Source: DATAUK01 sp036268295 (GTDB lineage Bacteria > Actinomycetota > Actinomycetes > JAFAQI01). From it: a DNA stretch of 64,000 nucleotides. The notes under the pieces were generated by a model. It searched no databases, was not told the DNA's origin, and saw only the letters and a list, made by a program, of their open reading frames with translations. Of the stretch, positions 49,750 to 58,864 are shown piece after piece. The position numbers and the translations under genes are program-made. Within the stretch, counting starts at the first letter, position 1. Each line of letters starts with the position of its first letter. The stretch spans positions 62,001 to 126,000 of the forward strand of contig DATAUK010000033.1 in the NCBI GenBank assembly GCA_036268295.1. The letters run 5' to 3'.

Positions 49750-50817
49750 GTGCCACACGGGGATGTTGGCGGTTCGTCGTACGACGATCTGCCAGACGGC
49801 GTCGTCGTATCCGACGCTACCGGTACCGTGACGTCGGCCAACCCGGCCGCGGCGCGGATCCTGGCCATCCCATCGACCCAGCTGGTCGGGCGCAAGCTGT
49901 CCGATGCGCTGCCGCTCGTCGATCCGCAAGGCCGCGACTGGTGGCAGTGCACTGACCCCTTCGGCGGCCTCAGCACCAGGGTGCGCCAGCCCGAGCGGTT
50001 GCTTGGCCTGGTGGCATCCGATCGCTCCGATCGGATGCTGCTCGTCACCGCTTCCTACCTCCGGGACGCGGGTCATCGGCTGACCAGCGTCATCGTGTGC
50101 TTCCGGGACACCGCGGCGCGAGACCGGAACGAGCGCAGTGCAGCCGAGCTGGTTTCAGTCGTCGCCCACGAGCTGCGATCTCCGCTGACCAGCGTCAAGG
50201 GGTTCACCGCGACGTTGCTGGCAAAATGGGAGCGGTTCAACGACGAGCAGAAGCTGCACATGCTTCACACCGTCAACTCCGACGCCGACCGGCTGACCCG
50301 GTTGATCAGCGAACTGCTCGATGTCTCGCGGATCGAGACCGGCCGCCTTGAGCTGCGCAAGCAGGTCGTCGACCTCGCCGCGCTGGTGCATCGTGACATC
50401 GCCGCCCGGGTCGCATCCGGCGAGCCTGCTGATCGCTTCGTCGTCAGAGTCGACGAGGGATCGCCGATGCCGGAGCTGTGGGCTGACCCGGACAAGCTGG
50501 CGCAGGTCGTCGGCAACATCGTGGAAAACTCGTTGCGACACGGCGCCGGCACGGTCACGATTACCGTTGGTCCACGTGACGGTGGCGTCACCGTCGAGGT
50601 GGTCGACGCAGGTGAAGGGATCGGGCGAGAAGCGATGCCGCGAATCTTCACGAAGTTCTGGCACGACGAGCGCCGTGGTGGCACCGGCCTCGGGCTGTTC
50701 ATCGCCAAAGGCATTGTCGACGCCCATGACGGGACCATCGTGGCCACGAACACGGCCGCAGGTGGCGCGACAGTGCGATTTACGGTGCCCGCGGGCACCC
50801 CAAGTTTTCTCGATTAG
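49750..50817 (+). CDS. Soluble PAS-domain histidine kinase
   Basis: A 355-residue cytosolic sensor kinase without transmembrane helices. The PAS domain spans about 8-122 (LPDGVVVSDATGTVTSANPAAARIL). The H-box is VSVVAHELRSPLTSVKGF with His140. The ATPase has ADPDKLAQVVGNIVENSLRHG (N box), VVDAGEGIG (G1), IFTKFW (F box) and GGTGLGLFIAKGIV (G2). GTG 49750 follows GGGAGG; GTG 49729 is in frame but lacks a ribosome site. No response regulator is adjacent. A PAS kinase upstream of pheS is seen in Streptomyces too. Confidence 0.9.
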   Translation: MPHGDVGGSSYDDLPDGVVVSDATGTVTSANPAAARILAIPSTQLVGRKLSDALPLVDPQGRDWWQCTDPFGGLSTRVRQPERLLGLVASDRSDRMLLVTASYLRDAGHRLTSVIVCFRDTAARDRNERSAAELVSVVAHELRSPLTSVKGFTATLLAKWERFNDEQKLHMLHTVNSDADRLTRLISELLDVSRIETGRLELRKQVVDLAALVHRDIAARVASGEPADRFVVRVDEGSPMPELWADPDKLAQVVGNIVENSLRHGAGTVTITVGPRDGGVTVEVVDAGEGIGREAMPRIFTKFWHDERRGGTGLGLFIAKGIVDAHDGTIVATNTAAGGATVRFTVPAGTPSFLD

Positions 50818-50861
50818 CGCCTCGCGGGCGAACCTCCCATCAGTCAGCGTTGCGTCACACC

Positions 50862-50867
50862 TAGACT
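50862..50867 (+). promoter_or_regulatory. Possible -10 element of pheST
   Basis: TAGACT matches the actinobacterial -10 pattern and lies 18 bases before the pheS ATG, with GAGGAA between as ribosome site. The -35 region is unclear. No T-box or Phe-rich leader peptide is visible. Confidence 0.35.
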
Positions 50868-50885
50868 TCGCCCTCGAGGAATCCC

Positions 50886-51995
50886 ATGTCCGGACCCAAC
50901 GATCCCTACGACCCCAAGCAGGTGGCCGCGCTGTCTGACGCCGATCTCACGGCGAATGTCGCGGCCGGCACGGATGCTTTCGCCGCCGCGACCGATCTCG
51001 ATGCGTTAAGCGTCGCGCACACCGCTCATCTGGGCTCGCGCTCCCCAATCGCGCTCGCCCGCCGCGAACTCGGTGCCTTGCCGCCACAGGCGCGCGCCGA
51101 CGCCGGCCGTCGGGTCAACGAGGTGCTGAGCGTGCTGACCGCGGCGTACGACGAGCGACGGCTGGTCCTCGAGAAAGCCCGCGACGAGCGGGTGCTGGTC
51201 GAGGAAACCGTCGACGTCACGCTGCCGACCGACGCAGTGCCGTCCGGCGGCCGGCATCCGCTCACGCTGGTGCAGGAGCGGGTCGCCGACATCTTCGTCG
51301 GGATGGGCTGGGAGGTCGCCGAAGGTCCCGAGATCGAAGCCGCGTGGCTGAACTTCGACGCGCTGAACATCCCGCCGGCCCATCCGGCCCGTGAGACCCA
51401 GGACACGTTGTGGCTCGAGCCGCCGTCCGGCGGGGTGCTGCTGCGTACCCACACCTCGCCGGTGCAGATCCGGGCATTGCTCGATCACGGCGCGCCTTGC
51501 TACGTGGTGTCGCCGGGGCGGGTCTATCGGCAGGAAGCACTCGACGCCACCCACTCGCCGGTCTTCCATCAGGTCGAGGGGCTGGCGGTCGACGAGGGCC
51601 TGACGATGGCGGACCTGCGCGGCACCCTCGATCTGTTCGCCGAGTCGATGTTCGGCGCCGGCATCCGGACCCGGCTGCGCCCTGACCACTACCCGTTCAC
51701 CGAGCCGTCGGCCGACGTCGACCTGCTCTGCTGGATCTGTCACGGCACGTCGTCCCAGCCGGGCACCGAGTTCTGCAGCACCTGCCGCCGTGAGGGCTGG
51801 GTCGAATGGGGTGGCAGTGGCATGATCCACCCGGTCGTCCTGGCCTCTGCCGGCGTCGACCCCGACCGTCACACCGGCTTCGCCTTCGGGATCGGCCTTG
51901 AACGCACCCTGATGGCACGCCACGACCTTGGTGACATCCGCGACCTGGTCGAGGGCGATGTGCGGGTCACCAACGCGCTCGGCTTGGAGGCCTGA
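50886..51995 (+). CDS. pheS: Phenylalanyl-tRNA synthetase alpha subunit
   Basis: A 369-residue class II synthetase subunit. The N-terminal coiled coil (1-100) binds tRNA. Motif 1 is near RHPLTLVQERVADIFVGMGW, motif 2 GRVYRQEALDATHSPVFHQVEG, motif 3 GFAFGIGLERTLMARH. A CWICHG...CSTC pair in the catalytic domain suggests a structural zinc knuckle, as in several GC-rich bacteria. ATG 50886 follows GAGGAA. pheT follows after three bases. Confidence 0.97.
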   Translation: MSGPNDPYDPKQVAALSDADLTANVAAGTDAFAAATDLDALSVAHTAHLGSRSPIALARRELGALPPQARADAGRRVNEVLSVLTAAYDERRLVLEKARDERVLVEETVDVTLPTDAVPSGGRHPLTLVQERVADIFVGMGWEVAEGPEIEAAWLNFDALNIPPAHPARETQDTLWLEPPSGGVLLRTHTSPVQIRALLDHGAPCYVVSPGRVYRQEALDATHSPVFHQVEGLAVDEGLTMADLRGTLDLFAESMFGAGIRTRLRPDHYPFTEPSADVDLLCWICHGTSSQPGTEFCSTCRREGWVEWGGSGMIHPVVLASAGVDPDRHTGFAFGIGLERTLMARHDLGDIRDLVEGDVRVTNALGLEA

Positions 51996-51998
51996 GCG

Positions 51999-54455
51999 AT
52001 GCGCGTCCCGATGTCCTGGCTGCGCGACTATGTCGATCTCGCCGATGCCGACCCCCGTGAGGTTGCCGACCGGCTCACGGCTGCCGGGCTGCAGGTCGAG
52101 CGGATCGACTCGGTCGGCGGTGACATCGCAGGAGTCGTTGTCGCTAAGGTGCTCGAGGTCGAAGCCGTCGCCGGTCAGAAGAAGCCGATCCGCTGGGTCC
52201 GGCTCAGCGATGGCACCGACGAGCGCCAGGTGATCTGCGGCGCGGAGAACTTCGCGGTCGGCGATCTCGTCGCATATGCGCGACCGCCCGCGACGCTGCC
52301 GGGCGGTTTCGAAATCGGTGCCCGCAAGACCTATGGCCACATCTCCGACGGCATGATCTGCTCGGGCCGCGAGCTGGGAATCTCCGACGACCACGACGGC
52401 ATCCTGGTCCTGGCCGACGACCTGTCGCTCGGCGCCGACGTGGTTGACGCGCTCAGCCTTCGTGACGACGTGCTCGACATCTCGGTCAACCCCGACCGCG
52501 GTTACGCGCTGTCGGTGCGTGGTGTTGCCCGTGAGGCCGCGACGGCGTACGGTCTGGCGTTCCGCGATCCCGGCAAGCTCGAGGTGTCGGCAGTCGACGG
52601 CGCGGCGTACGACGTCAGGATCGAGGCGACCGATGGCTGCCGGCGCTATCTGGCGCGCACCGTGCGCGGCCTCGACACGGCGGTCAGCAGCCCACCCTGG
52701 CTGGCGCGGCGGCTGACGCTGGCCGGGATGCGGCCGATCTCGTTGATGGTCGACGTCACCAACCACGTGATGCTAGATCTCGGTCAGCCGTTGCATGCCT
52801 TCGACCGGTCACGGCTTCGCGGCCCGATCGTGGTGCGGTGGGCGGTCGCGGGGGAGACGCTGCGGACCCTGGACGGTGTCGATCGGGCCCTCGATCCGCG
52901 GGACCTAGTCATCACCGACGACAGCGGTCCGATTGCGCTCGCCGGGGTCATGGGTGGGGCCGCCACGGAGATTCGGCCGGAGACCGTAGAGGTCGTGCTC
53001 GAGGCGGCAAACTTCGACTCGGACTGCGTGTCCTACACCGCGCGGCGGCACCGACTCGGGTCGGAAGCGTCCCGTCGTTTCGAGCGCGGCGTCGATCACG
53101 ATCTCGCCCCGTCGGCCGCCGAAGCCGCGATCAGCCTGATCACGTCGCTCGGCGCCGGTACGTCGACCGGCTCGGTCACCGACGTCGATCGGCGAACGCC
53201 GTCGCCGGTGATCATGCTCGATCCCGGGCTGCCGGGCCGGATCGCCGGGGTCAACTACTCCGACGAGACCGTGGCCGCCCGGCTCGGCGACGTCGGCTGC
53301 GACGTGGCGGTCGGCGATTCCGCCTTCGGGGTGACTCCGCCGTCGTGGCGCCCGGACCTGCGGGCCTCGGTCGACCTGGTCGAAGAGGTGGTCCGGCTCG
53401 AGGGCTACGACAGGTTGCCGGCAACCGTGCCGCGCACGCCGGCCGGGCGTGGGCTGACGCGCCCGCAACGGCTACGCCGCCGGATCGGCCGGACCCTCGC
53501 CGACGCCGGGTACGTCGAGGTGCTGACCTCACCGTTCGTCGACCTTGCATCCGCGGAGCGGTTGCGGCTCGACAACGGCGATCCACGAACCCCGTCGGTG
53601 CGACTGGCCAACCCGGTCTCCGAGGAGGAGCCCTACCTCCGCACCACACTGCTGCCCGGGCTGTTCGCCGCGCTGGCACGCAACGTCGGGCGAGGCATGC
53701 CCGACATCGCGCTGTTCGAGACCGGGCCGGTGTTTCGTGCCAAGCCTGATGCGCCGGCACCGCCGGCGCTGCCGGTCGGCGAGCGACCCTCGGACGCGCA
53801 GCTTGCCGCGCTGGACGCCGCACTGCCCGATCAGCCACACCGCATCGCGGCGGTGATCGCCGGCCACCGCGAACGTCCCGGCTGGTGGGGATCGGGTCGT
53901 GATGCGAGCTGGTCGGATGTCGTGGCGGCGGTGCGAGCTGTCGCCGAAGCGCTCGGAGTCGACGTAGCCGTCACCGCGGATCAACACCCACCGTTCCATC
54001 CCGGCCGTTGCGCAGCAATGCACGTCGGCAATCGGCTGCTCGGCCATGCTGGTGAGCTGCATCCCCGGGTGGTCGAGGCATGCAATCTGCCGGCCCGATC
54101 CTGCGCGATGGAGATCTCGCTCGACCTGTTGATAGCGGCGGCGCCGCAGACCTTGCCGTCGCCGGTGGTGTCGGCGTACCCGGCCGCCACAATCGACATT
54201 GCGGTCGCGGTCGGCGCCGACGTTCCGAGCGGTGAGGTTGCCGACGCACTGCACGCCGGTGCCGGCGAGCTGGTGGAATCGTTGCGGTTGTTCGATGTCT
54301 ACGTCGGCGACCAGACCGGCAACGGCCGCAAGTCGCTGGCCTTCACGTTGCGGCTGCGGGCGTTTGACCGGACCCTCACCGCGGACGAGGTCGCGGGCAT
54401 CCGTACCGCCGCGGTGGCCGAAGCCGGTCGCCGCCACGGTGCCGAGCTCCGCTGA
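51999..54455 (+). CDS. pheT: Phenylalanyl-tRNA synthetase beta subunit
   Basis: An 818-residue subunit. RVPMSWLRDYVDL opens B1. An OB tRNA-binding domain follows (about 40-150: VICGAENFAVGDLVAYA). The B3/B4 editing region holds VDVTNHVMLDLGQPLHAFD, and B5 follows near 400-480. The C-terminal anticodon-binding FDX-ACB domain ends with DVYVGDQTGNGRKSLAFTLRLRAFDRTLT. Length is normal for an alpha2beta2 enzyme. Confidence 0.97.
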   Translation: MRVPMSWLRDYVDLADADPREVADRLTAAGLQVERIDSVGGDIAGVVVAKVLEVEAVAGQKKPIRWVRLSDGTDERQVICGAENFAVGDLVAYARPPATLPGGFEIGARKTYGHISDGMICSGRELGISDDHDGILVLADDLSLGADVVDALSLRDDVLDISVNPDRGYALSVRGVAREAATAYGLAFRDPGKLEVSAVDGAAYDVRIEATDGCRRYLARTVRGLDTAVSSPPWLARRLTLAGMRPISLMVDVTNHVMLDLGQPLHAFDRSRLRGPIVVRWAVAGETLRTLDGVDRALDPRDLVITDDSGPIALAGVMGGAATEIRPETVEVVLEAANFDSDCVSYTARRHRLGSEASRRFERGVDHDLAPSAAEAAISLITSLGAGTSTGSVTDVDRRTPSPVIMLDPGLPGRIAGVNYSDETVAARLGDVGCDVAVGDSAFGVTPPSWRPDLRASVDLVEEVVRLEGYDRLPATVPRTPAGRGLTRPQRLRRRIGRTLADAGYVEVLTSPFVDLASAERLRLDNGDPRTPSVRLANPVSEEEPYLRTTLLPGLFAALARNVGRGMPDIALFETGPVFRAKPDAPAPPALPVGERPSDAQLAALDAALPDQPHRIAAVIAGHRERPGWWGSGRDASWSDVVAAVRAVAEALGVDVAVTADQHPPFHPGRCAAMHVGNRLLGHAGELHPRVVEACNLPARSCAMEISLDLLIAAAPQTLPSPVVSAYPAATIDIAVAVGADVPSGEVADALHAGAGELVESLRLFDVYVGDQTGNGRKSLAFTLRLRAFDRTLTADEVAGIRTAAVAEAGRRHGAELR

Positions 54456-54482
54456 CCGCGCTCGCATAAATACCCGTACATC

Positions 54483-54511
54483 CGCATGAACATGCAGTAT
54501 GCTGGTCGTCG
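54483..54511 (+). promoter_or_regulatory. ARG-box-like operator and probable leaderless promoter of argC
   Basis: CGCATGAACATGCAG (from 54483) contains the dyad GCAT-GAAC-ATGC, resembling ARG boxes bound by ArgR. A further AT-rich segment (GCATAAATAC, 54464-54473) lies just upstream and could be a second half-box. TATGCT at 54498-54503 resembles a -10 box, with seven bases between it and GTG 54511. Transcription could thus start at the start codon itself. The -35 element is weak. Confidence 0.5.
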
Positions 54512-55539
54512 TGGGTATCCGGACCGCTGTCGTCGGCGCCAGCGGGTACGCCGGTGGTGAGCTGCTCCGGCTGCTCGAGGGCCACCCAACGCTCGACATC
54601 TCGACCCTCGTGGCCGGCGGGAACGCCGGCAAAACGCTCGGCGAAGTACATCCGCAGCTAGTGACGCTGGCAGAGCGAAGGCTTGTCGATCTGAGCGCGC
54701 GCGAGCTGGTCGACGCCGAGATAGTGTTTCTCGCGTTGCCGCACGGCGCATCGGCTGCCGTCGTCGACACCCTTTCTCCCGATGCCCTCGTCGTCGACCT
54801 CGGTGCCGACTTCCGGCTCACGAATCCGGCCGACTGGTCCCGTTGGTACCCCGGCGAGCACGCCGGCAACTGGCCCTACGGTCTGCCCGAGCTGCCGGGC
54901 GCCCGCGAGTCGCTCGCCGGCGCCAGTCGGATCGCCAATCCCGGTTGCTACGCAACCGCGATCGCGCTCGGCCTCGCCCCGCTGCTCGCCGCACGGATGA
55001 TCGAGCCTGACAACGTCGTCGTCGTGGCGGCGAGCGGCACCACCGGCGCCGGACGCGCCGCCTCCACCCGGCTGCTCGCCAGCGAGGTGATGGGTGGGCT
55101 GAGGGCGTACAAGACTGCCGGAGCGCATCAGCATCTCGCCGAGATCCGGCAGTCGCTCGGGGGAGTGACCGACGGTGAGGTCTCACTGTCGTTCACCCCG
55201 ATCCTCGCGCCGATGCCGCGCGGCATCCTGGCGACCTGCACCGCGACGATTGCGTCAGGATTCGGGCCGGCCGACCTGCGGGCCGCGTTCGGTTGTTATG
55301 ACAGCGAGCCGTTCGTGACGCTGCTGCCAGAAGGCAGCCAGCCGCGTACTGCCGCGACTACCGGCTCCAACAGCGCCCACCTGCAGGTCGAGCTGGATGT
55401 CGATGTCAACCGCGCCATCGTGCTGGTCGCGATCGACAATCTGGGCAAGGGCGCGGCCGGGCAGGCGATCCAGAACGCGAACGCCATGCTCGGACTGCCT
55501 GAGACCACCGGCCTGCCGATCAACGGGCTCGGCCAGTGA
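54511..55539 (+). CDS. argC: N-acetyl-gamma-glutamyl-phosphate reductase
   Basis: A 342-residue NADPH-dependent reductase. GIRTAVVGASGYAGGELLRLL is the nucleotide-binding fold. IANPGCYATA contains the catalytic Cys. HQHLAEI and the SFTPILAPMPRGILATC segment complete the site. GTG 54511 starts right after a -10-like box and matches the family N-terminus; ATG 54499 is in frame but overlaps that box. No ribosome site is seen, consistent with a leaderless mRNA. It is first in the arg operon. Confidence 0.95.
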   Translation: MGIRTAVVGASGYAGGELLRLLEGHPTLDISTLVAGGNAGKTLGEVHPQLVTLAERRLVDLSARELVDAEIVFLALPHGASAAVVDTLSPDALVVDLGADFRLTNPADWSRWYPGEHAGNWPYGLPELPGARESLAGASRIANPGCYATAIALGLAPLLAARMIEPDNVVVVAASGTTGAGRAASTRLLASEVMGGLRAYKTAGAHQHLAEIRQSLGGVTDGEVSLSFTPILAPMPRGILATCTATIASGFGPADLRAAFGCYDSEPFVTLLPEGSQPRTAATTGSNSAHLQVELDVDVNRAIVLVAIDNLGKGAAGQAIQNANAMLGLPETTGLPINGLGQ

Positions 55540-56684
55540 GCGTCACCGCGCCGGCCGGGTTTCGGGCGGCAGGGGTCGAGGCCGGGCTGAAGGACCATGC
55601 CCGCGATCTCGCGCTTGTCGTCAACGATGGCCCGCTCGACGCGGCCGCCGGTGTCTTCACCGCGAACCGGGTCAAGGCGGCGCCGGTGCTCTGGACCGAG
55701 CAGGTGATCAACCGCGGCAGGGCGCGGGCGGTCGTGCTGAATGCGAAGTACGCCAACGCCTGCACCGGGCCGAACGGGTTCCAGATAACCCACGCCACGG
55801 CGGAGTCGGTCGCGCAGGCACTCGGCATCGGTGCCGGCGAGGTTGCGGTCTGCTCGACCGGCAAGATCGGCGAGGCGCCGCCGCTGGAGCTCCTCGTCGC
55901 GGGCGTCACAGCGGCGGCCGCGGCGTTGTCCGATCAGGGTGGCTCTGAGGCCGCCGACGCGATCCGCACTACTGACACGGTGTCCAAACAGACCTTGATC
56001 AGCGCGGACGGCTGGTGTGTCGGCGGCATGGCCAAGGGTGCCGGGATGCTTGCGCCCGCGCTCGCCACGATGCTCTGCGTGCTGACGACCGATGCTGTGG
56101 TCACGCCGCCCGACCTCGATCGTGCGTTGCGGGCGGCGACCCGCGTCACCTTCGACCGGGTCGACTCCGACGGCTGCCTGTCGACCAACGACACCGTGCT
56201 GCTGCTGGCAAGTGGTGCCTCGGGCATCACGCCGTGGTACGACGATCTTGCCGTCGCCGTACAGGCCGCGTGCGCCGATCTCGCCCGCCAGCTGGTGGCG
56301 GACGCCGAAGGCTCGAGCAAGGACATCGCGATCGAGGTGCGAGGGGCAGCGAGCGAGGACGACGCGGTCGACGTCGCTCGCGCGGTGTCGCGGAGCAATC
56401 TGCTCAAGTGCGCGCTACACGGCGAGGATCCCAACTGGGGCCGGATCCTTTCAGCTGTCGGCACGACGAGCGCCTCGTTCGACCCGCAGACTCTCGACGC
56501 CGCGATCAACGGCGTCTGGGTGTGTCGCGACAGCGCACCGGGTGATGACATCGCGGCGGTCGACCTGTCCAGCCGCGACGTCCACCTCGTCGTCGATCTC
56601 AAAGCCGGCGACGCGACGGCGACGGTGTGGAGCAACGACCTCACGGCGGAGTACGTCCACGAGAACTCGGCCTACTCCACATGA
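55536..56684 (+). CDS. argJ: Glutamate N-acetyltransferase / amino-acid acetyltransferase
   Basis: A 382-residue self-cleaving enzyme that recycles the acetyl group from N-acetylornithine to glutamate. The autoprocessing site is GMLAPALATMLCVL, with the nucleophilic Thr in A-T-M-L. ANACTGPNGFQ and VCSTGKIG are substrate and oxyanion segments. They differ from the common SGxANACTG and STG(V/L)IG forms by Ala-Lys-Tyr and Lys. NSAYST at the C-terminus is canonical. GTG 55536 overlaps argC; the stop overlaps argB. Confidence 0.94.
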   Translation: MSVTAPAGFRAAGVEAGLKDHARDLALVVNDGPLDAAAGVFTANRVKAAPVLWTEQVINRGRARAVVLNAKYANACTGPNGFQITHATAESVAQALGIGAGEVAVCSTGKIGEAPPLELLVAGVTAAAAALSDQGGSEAADAIRTTDTVSKQTLISADGWCVGGMAKGAGMLAPALATMLCVLTTDAVVTPPDLDRALRAATRVTFDRVDSDGCLSTNDTVLLLASGASGITPWYDDLAVAVQAACADLARQLVADAEGSSKDIAIEVRGAASEDDAVDVARAVSRSNLLKCALHGEDPNWGRILSAVGTTSASFDPQTLDAAINGVWVCRDSAPGDDIAAVDLSSRDVHLVVDLKAGDATATVWSNDLTAEYVHENSAYST

Positions 56685-57559
56685 CCCGCGGGACGGACAG
56701 CCATGCGACCGCGGCCGCCCTGGTCGAGGCGCTGCCATGGCTCGAGCGCTTTCACGGTCGCACCGTCGTGGTGAAGTACGGCGGCAACGCCATGACCGAT
56801 GACGCGTTGCGGGTGGCGTTCGCGCAGGATGTGGTGTTCCTGCGCTACGCAGGGATCCGGGTGGTCGTCGTCCACGGAGGCGGGCCGCAGATCAACGCTC
56901 ATCTCGCCCGGCTCGGCATCGAGCACACCTTCACCGGTGGGCTGCGAGTCACGACCCCGGAGACAATGGACGTCGTCAGGATGGTGCTGGTCGGCCAGGT
57001 GCAGCGCGAGATCGTGGGTTTACTCAATGCCCACGGCCCGTTCGCCGTCGGACTCTCCGGGGAGGACGGCCGACTGATGACCGCGGCCAGACGACCAGGG
57101 ATGGTCAACGGTGAAGAGGTCGACATCGGCTTGGTGGGCGACGTGGTCCACGTCGACGCCGGCGTCATCGACGGGTTGCTAGCCGATGGCCGGATCCCGG
57201 TCGTGGCGAGTGTCTGTGGTGGGGCCGAGGGCGAGGTCTACAACGTCAACGCCGACACCGCGGCTGCGGCGATCGCCGTCGCCGTCGAGGCCGAGAAGCT
57301 CGTCGTCCTCACTGATGTCGAGGGCCTCTATGCCGACTGGCCGGTTAGCAATGAGGTGATCAGCCTCCTGACCGCGAGCGAGCTCGAGGCGCGGATGCAG
57401 TCGCTGGGCGAAGGGATGGTCCCGAAGATGGAGGCTTGCCTTCGCGCCGTGGTCGGTGGCGTGCCGGCTGCCCATGTCGTCGATGGCCGGGTCGCACACG
57501 CACTTCTGCTTGAGGTCCTGACCGACACCGGCGTCGGCACGATGGTGGTGCCAGGATGA
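56681..57559 (+). CDS. argB: Acetylglutamate kinase
   Basis: A 292-residue amino-acid kinase. VVVKYGGNAMTDD, VVVVHGGGPQINAHL, GGLRVT, NVNADTAAAAIAVAV and LTDVEGLY are the ATP and substrate motifs. The N-terminal helix (ALVEALPWLERFHG) is the type found in arginine-sensitive enzymes, so feedback inhibition is likely. ATG 56681 overlaps the argJ stop. Confidence 0.96.
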   Translation: MTRGTDSHATAAALVEALPWLERFHGRTVVVKYGGNAMTDDALRVAFAQDVVFLRYAGIRVVVVHGGGPQINAHLARLGIEHTFTGGLRVTTPETMDVVRMVLVGQVQREIVGLLNAHGPFAVGLSGEDGRLMTAARRPGMVNGEEVDIGLVGDVVHVDAGVIDGLLADGRIPVVASVCGGAEGEVYNVNADTAAAAIAVAVEAEKLVVLTDVEGLYADWPVSNEVISLLTASELEARMQSLGEGMVPKMEACLRAVVGGVPAAHVVDGRVAHALLLEVLTDTGVGTMVVPG

Positions 57560-57569
57560 GGGCGGCGGG

Positions 57570-58778
57570 ATGAGCGGAACCACTTCGGCGCAGGCCCGTT
57601 GGGATGCCGTGATGATGCGCAACTACGGCACGCCGCCGCTGCAGCTCATCAGCGGCAAGGGCTGCTACGTCACCGACTCCGACGGGCGCGACTACCTCGA
57701 CCTGATCGCCGGGATCGCGGTCTCGTCGCTGGGTCACGGCCACCCGGCGCTGGTTGCCGCCGTGTCCGGTCAGGTCGCGACGATCGCCCATACCTCCAAC
57801 CTGTTCATCAACGAGCCGGCGCTGCGCCTTGCCGAACGGCTGAGCGACCTCGTCGCTGTCAGCGGCGCGCGGGTGTTCCTGTGCAATGACGGTGCGACCG
57901 CGAACGAGGCGGCACTGAAGACCGCGATGCGGGCTCGCCCGGATCGCCGCCGGTTCGTTGCCGCCGACGGCTCCTTTCACGGCCGGACGCTCGGCATCCT
58001 CGCCTTGACCGGGAAGCCGGCCTACCGCGAGCCATTCGCACCGTTCGGTGTCGACGTCGGCTTCGTGCCGTACGGCGACACCGAGGCGCTCGCGGCTGCT
58101 GTTGACGACCAGGTCGCTGCGGTGTTTCTCGAGCCGACGCTCGGTGAAGCCGGCGTGATCGTGCCACCCGCCGGCTACCTCGCGGCCGCCCGTGCGATCT
58201 GTGACGCTGCCGGCGCATTGCTGGTGATCGACGAGGTGCAGGGTGGGATCGGGCGTACCGGACGCTGGTTCGCCCACCAGCACGAGGGCGTGACGCCGGA
58301 CATCGTGACGGTCGCCAAAGGTCTCGCCGGCGGCCTGCCGCTCGGTGCCTGTATCGGCCTCGGTGAGGCGGCCGATGCGTTGGTCAGGGGAGACCACGGC
58401 TCGACGTTCGGCGGTAACCCGGTGTCCTGTGCAGCGGCGCTAGCCGTGATCGACACGATCGACTCCGAAGGCCTGCTCCATCACGTCGACCAGCTCGGCA
58501 CCCGTTGGCAGCGCGCGCTCGCGGCCGTCGACTCGCCGCTGCTCGACGGCGTCCGCGGTAGAGGACTCTGGCTGGCGCTTGTCGTCAGTCCCGGCGCTGC
58601 ACCGGCGGTCGAGCGAGCGGCACGCGATCACGGTTTTCTTGTCAACGCCACCGGCCCGGCGGCGGTGCGGCTCGCGCCGCCACTCGTGCTCTCCGCCGCC
58701 GAGTCCGAGTCCTTCACCGACGCGCTGCCGACGATCCTCGCCACGGCAGCATCGGGCTGGCCTAGGTTGACGTCATGA
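57570..58778 (+). CDS. argD: Acetylornithine aminotransferase
   Basis: A 402-residue PLP enzyme. TSNLFINEPALRLAERL, FHGRTLGILALTGK, LLVIDEVQGGIGRTGRWFA and VTVAKGLAGGLPLGA (Schiff-base Lys) are typical class III aminotransferase motifs. The pre-PLP loop reads CNDGATANEAALK instead of the common NSGAEANE. The stop overlaps the start of a 29-codon leader frame, not argF directly. Confidence 0.95.
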   Translation: MSGTTSAQARWDAVMMRNYGTPPLQLISGKGCYVTDSDGRDYLDLIAGIAVSSLGHGHPALVAAVSGQVATIAHTSNLFINEPALRLAERLSDLVAVSGARVFLCNDGATANEAALKTAMRARPDRRRFVAADGSFHGRTLGILALTGKPAYREPFAPFGVDVGFVPYGDTEALAAAVDDQVAAVFLEPTLGEAGVIVPPAGYLAAARAICDAAGALLVIDEVQGGIGRTGRWFAHQHEGVTPDIVTVAKGLAGGLPLGACIGLGEAADALVRGDHGSTFGGNPVSCAAALAVIDTIDSEGLLHHVDQLGTRWQRALAAVDSPLLDGVRGRGLWLALVVSPGAAPAVERAARDHGFLVNATGPAAVRLAPPLVLSAAESESFTDALPTILATAASGWPRLTS

Positions 58779-58864
58779 GCGACTACCGAAGCGAAGCGGG
58801 GGTGGCTCGCTCCAGTGATAGCAGCGCCGCCGCCAGGGTGCAGCTGGCAAGGGTGCACCAATGA
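58775..58864 (+). CDS. 29-codon leader reading frame, copy 3 (between argD and response regulator)
   Basis: An intact frame starting MSDYRSEAGVARSSDSSAAA, sharing length, start motif and ATGA overlap at both ends with the copies before bldD and pyrD. The second half has diverged more. The hairpin arms read GAGCGACT/GCTCGCTC, weakened by one mismatch. AAGGG nine bases before the terminal ATG could serve the response regulator. Together with that gene it forms an apparent insertion between argD and argF. Confidence 0.5.
   Translation: MSDYRSEAGVARSSDSSAAARVQLARVHQ

Noticed and set aside
50818..50885. T-box or Phe attenuator before pheS
   Set aside because: The 68-base gap has no T-box sequence, no Phe-rich frame and no terminator-antiterminator pair.
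51006..52766. Open frame of 586 codons opposite pheS and the start of pheT
   Set aside because: It spans the junction of two certain genes on the opposite strand; shadow of GC3 bias.
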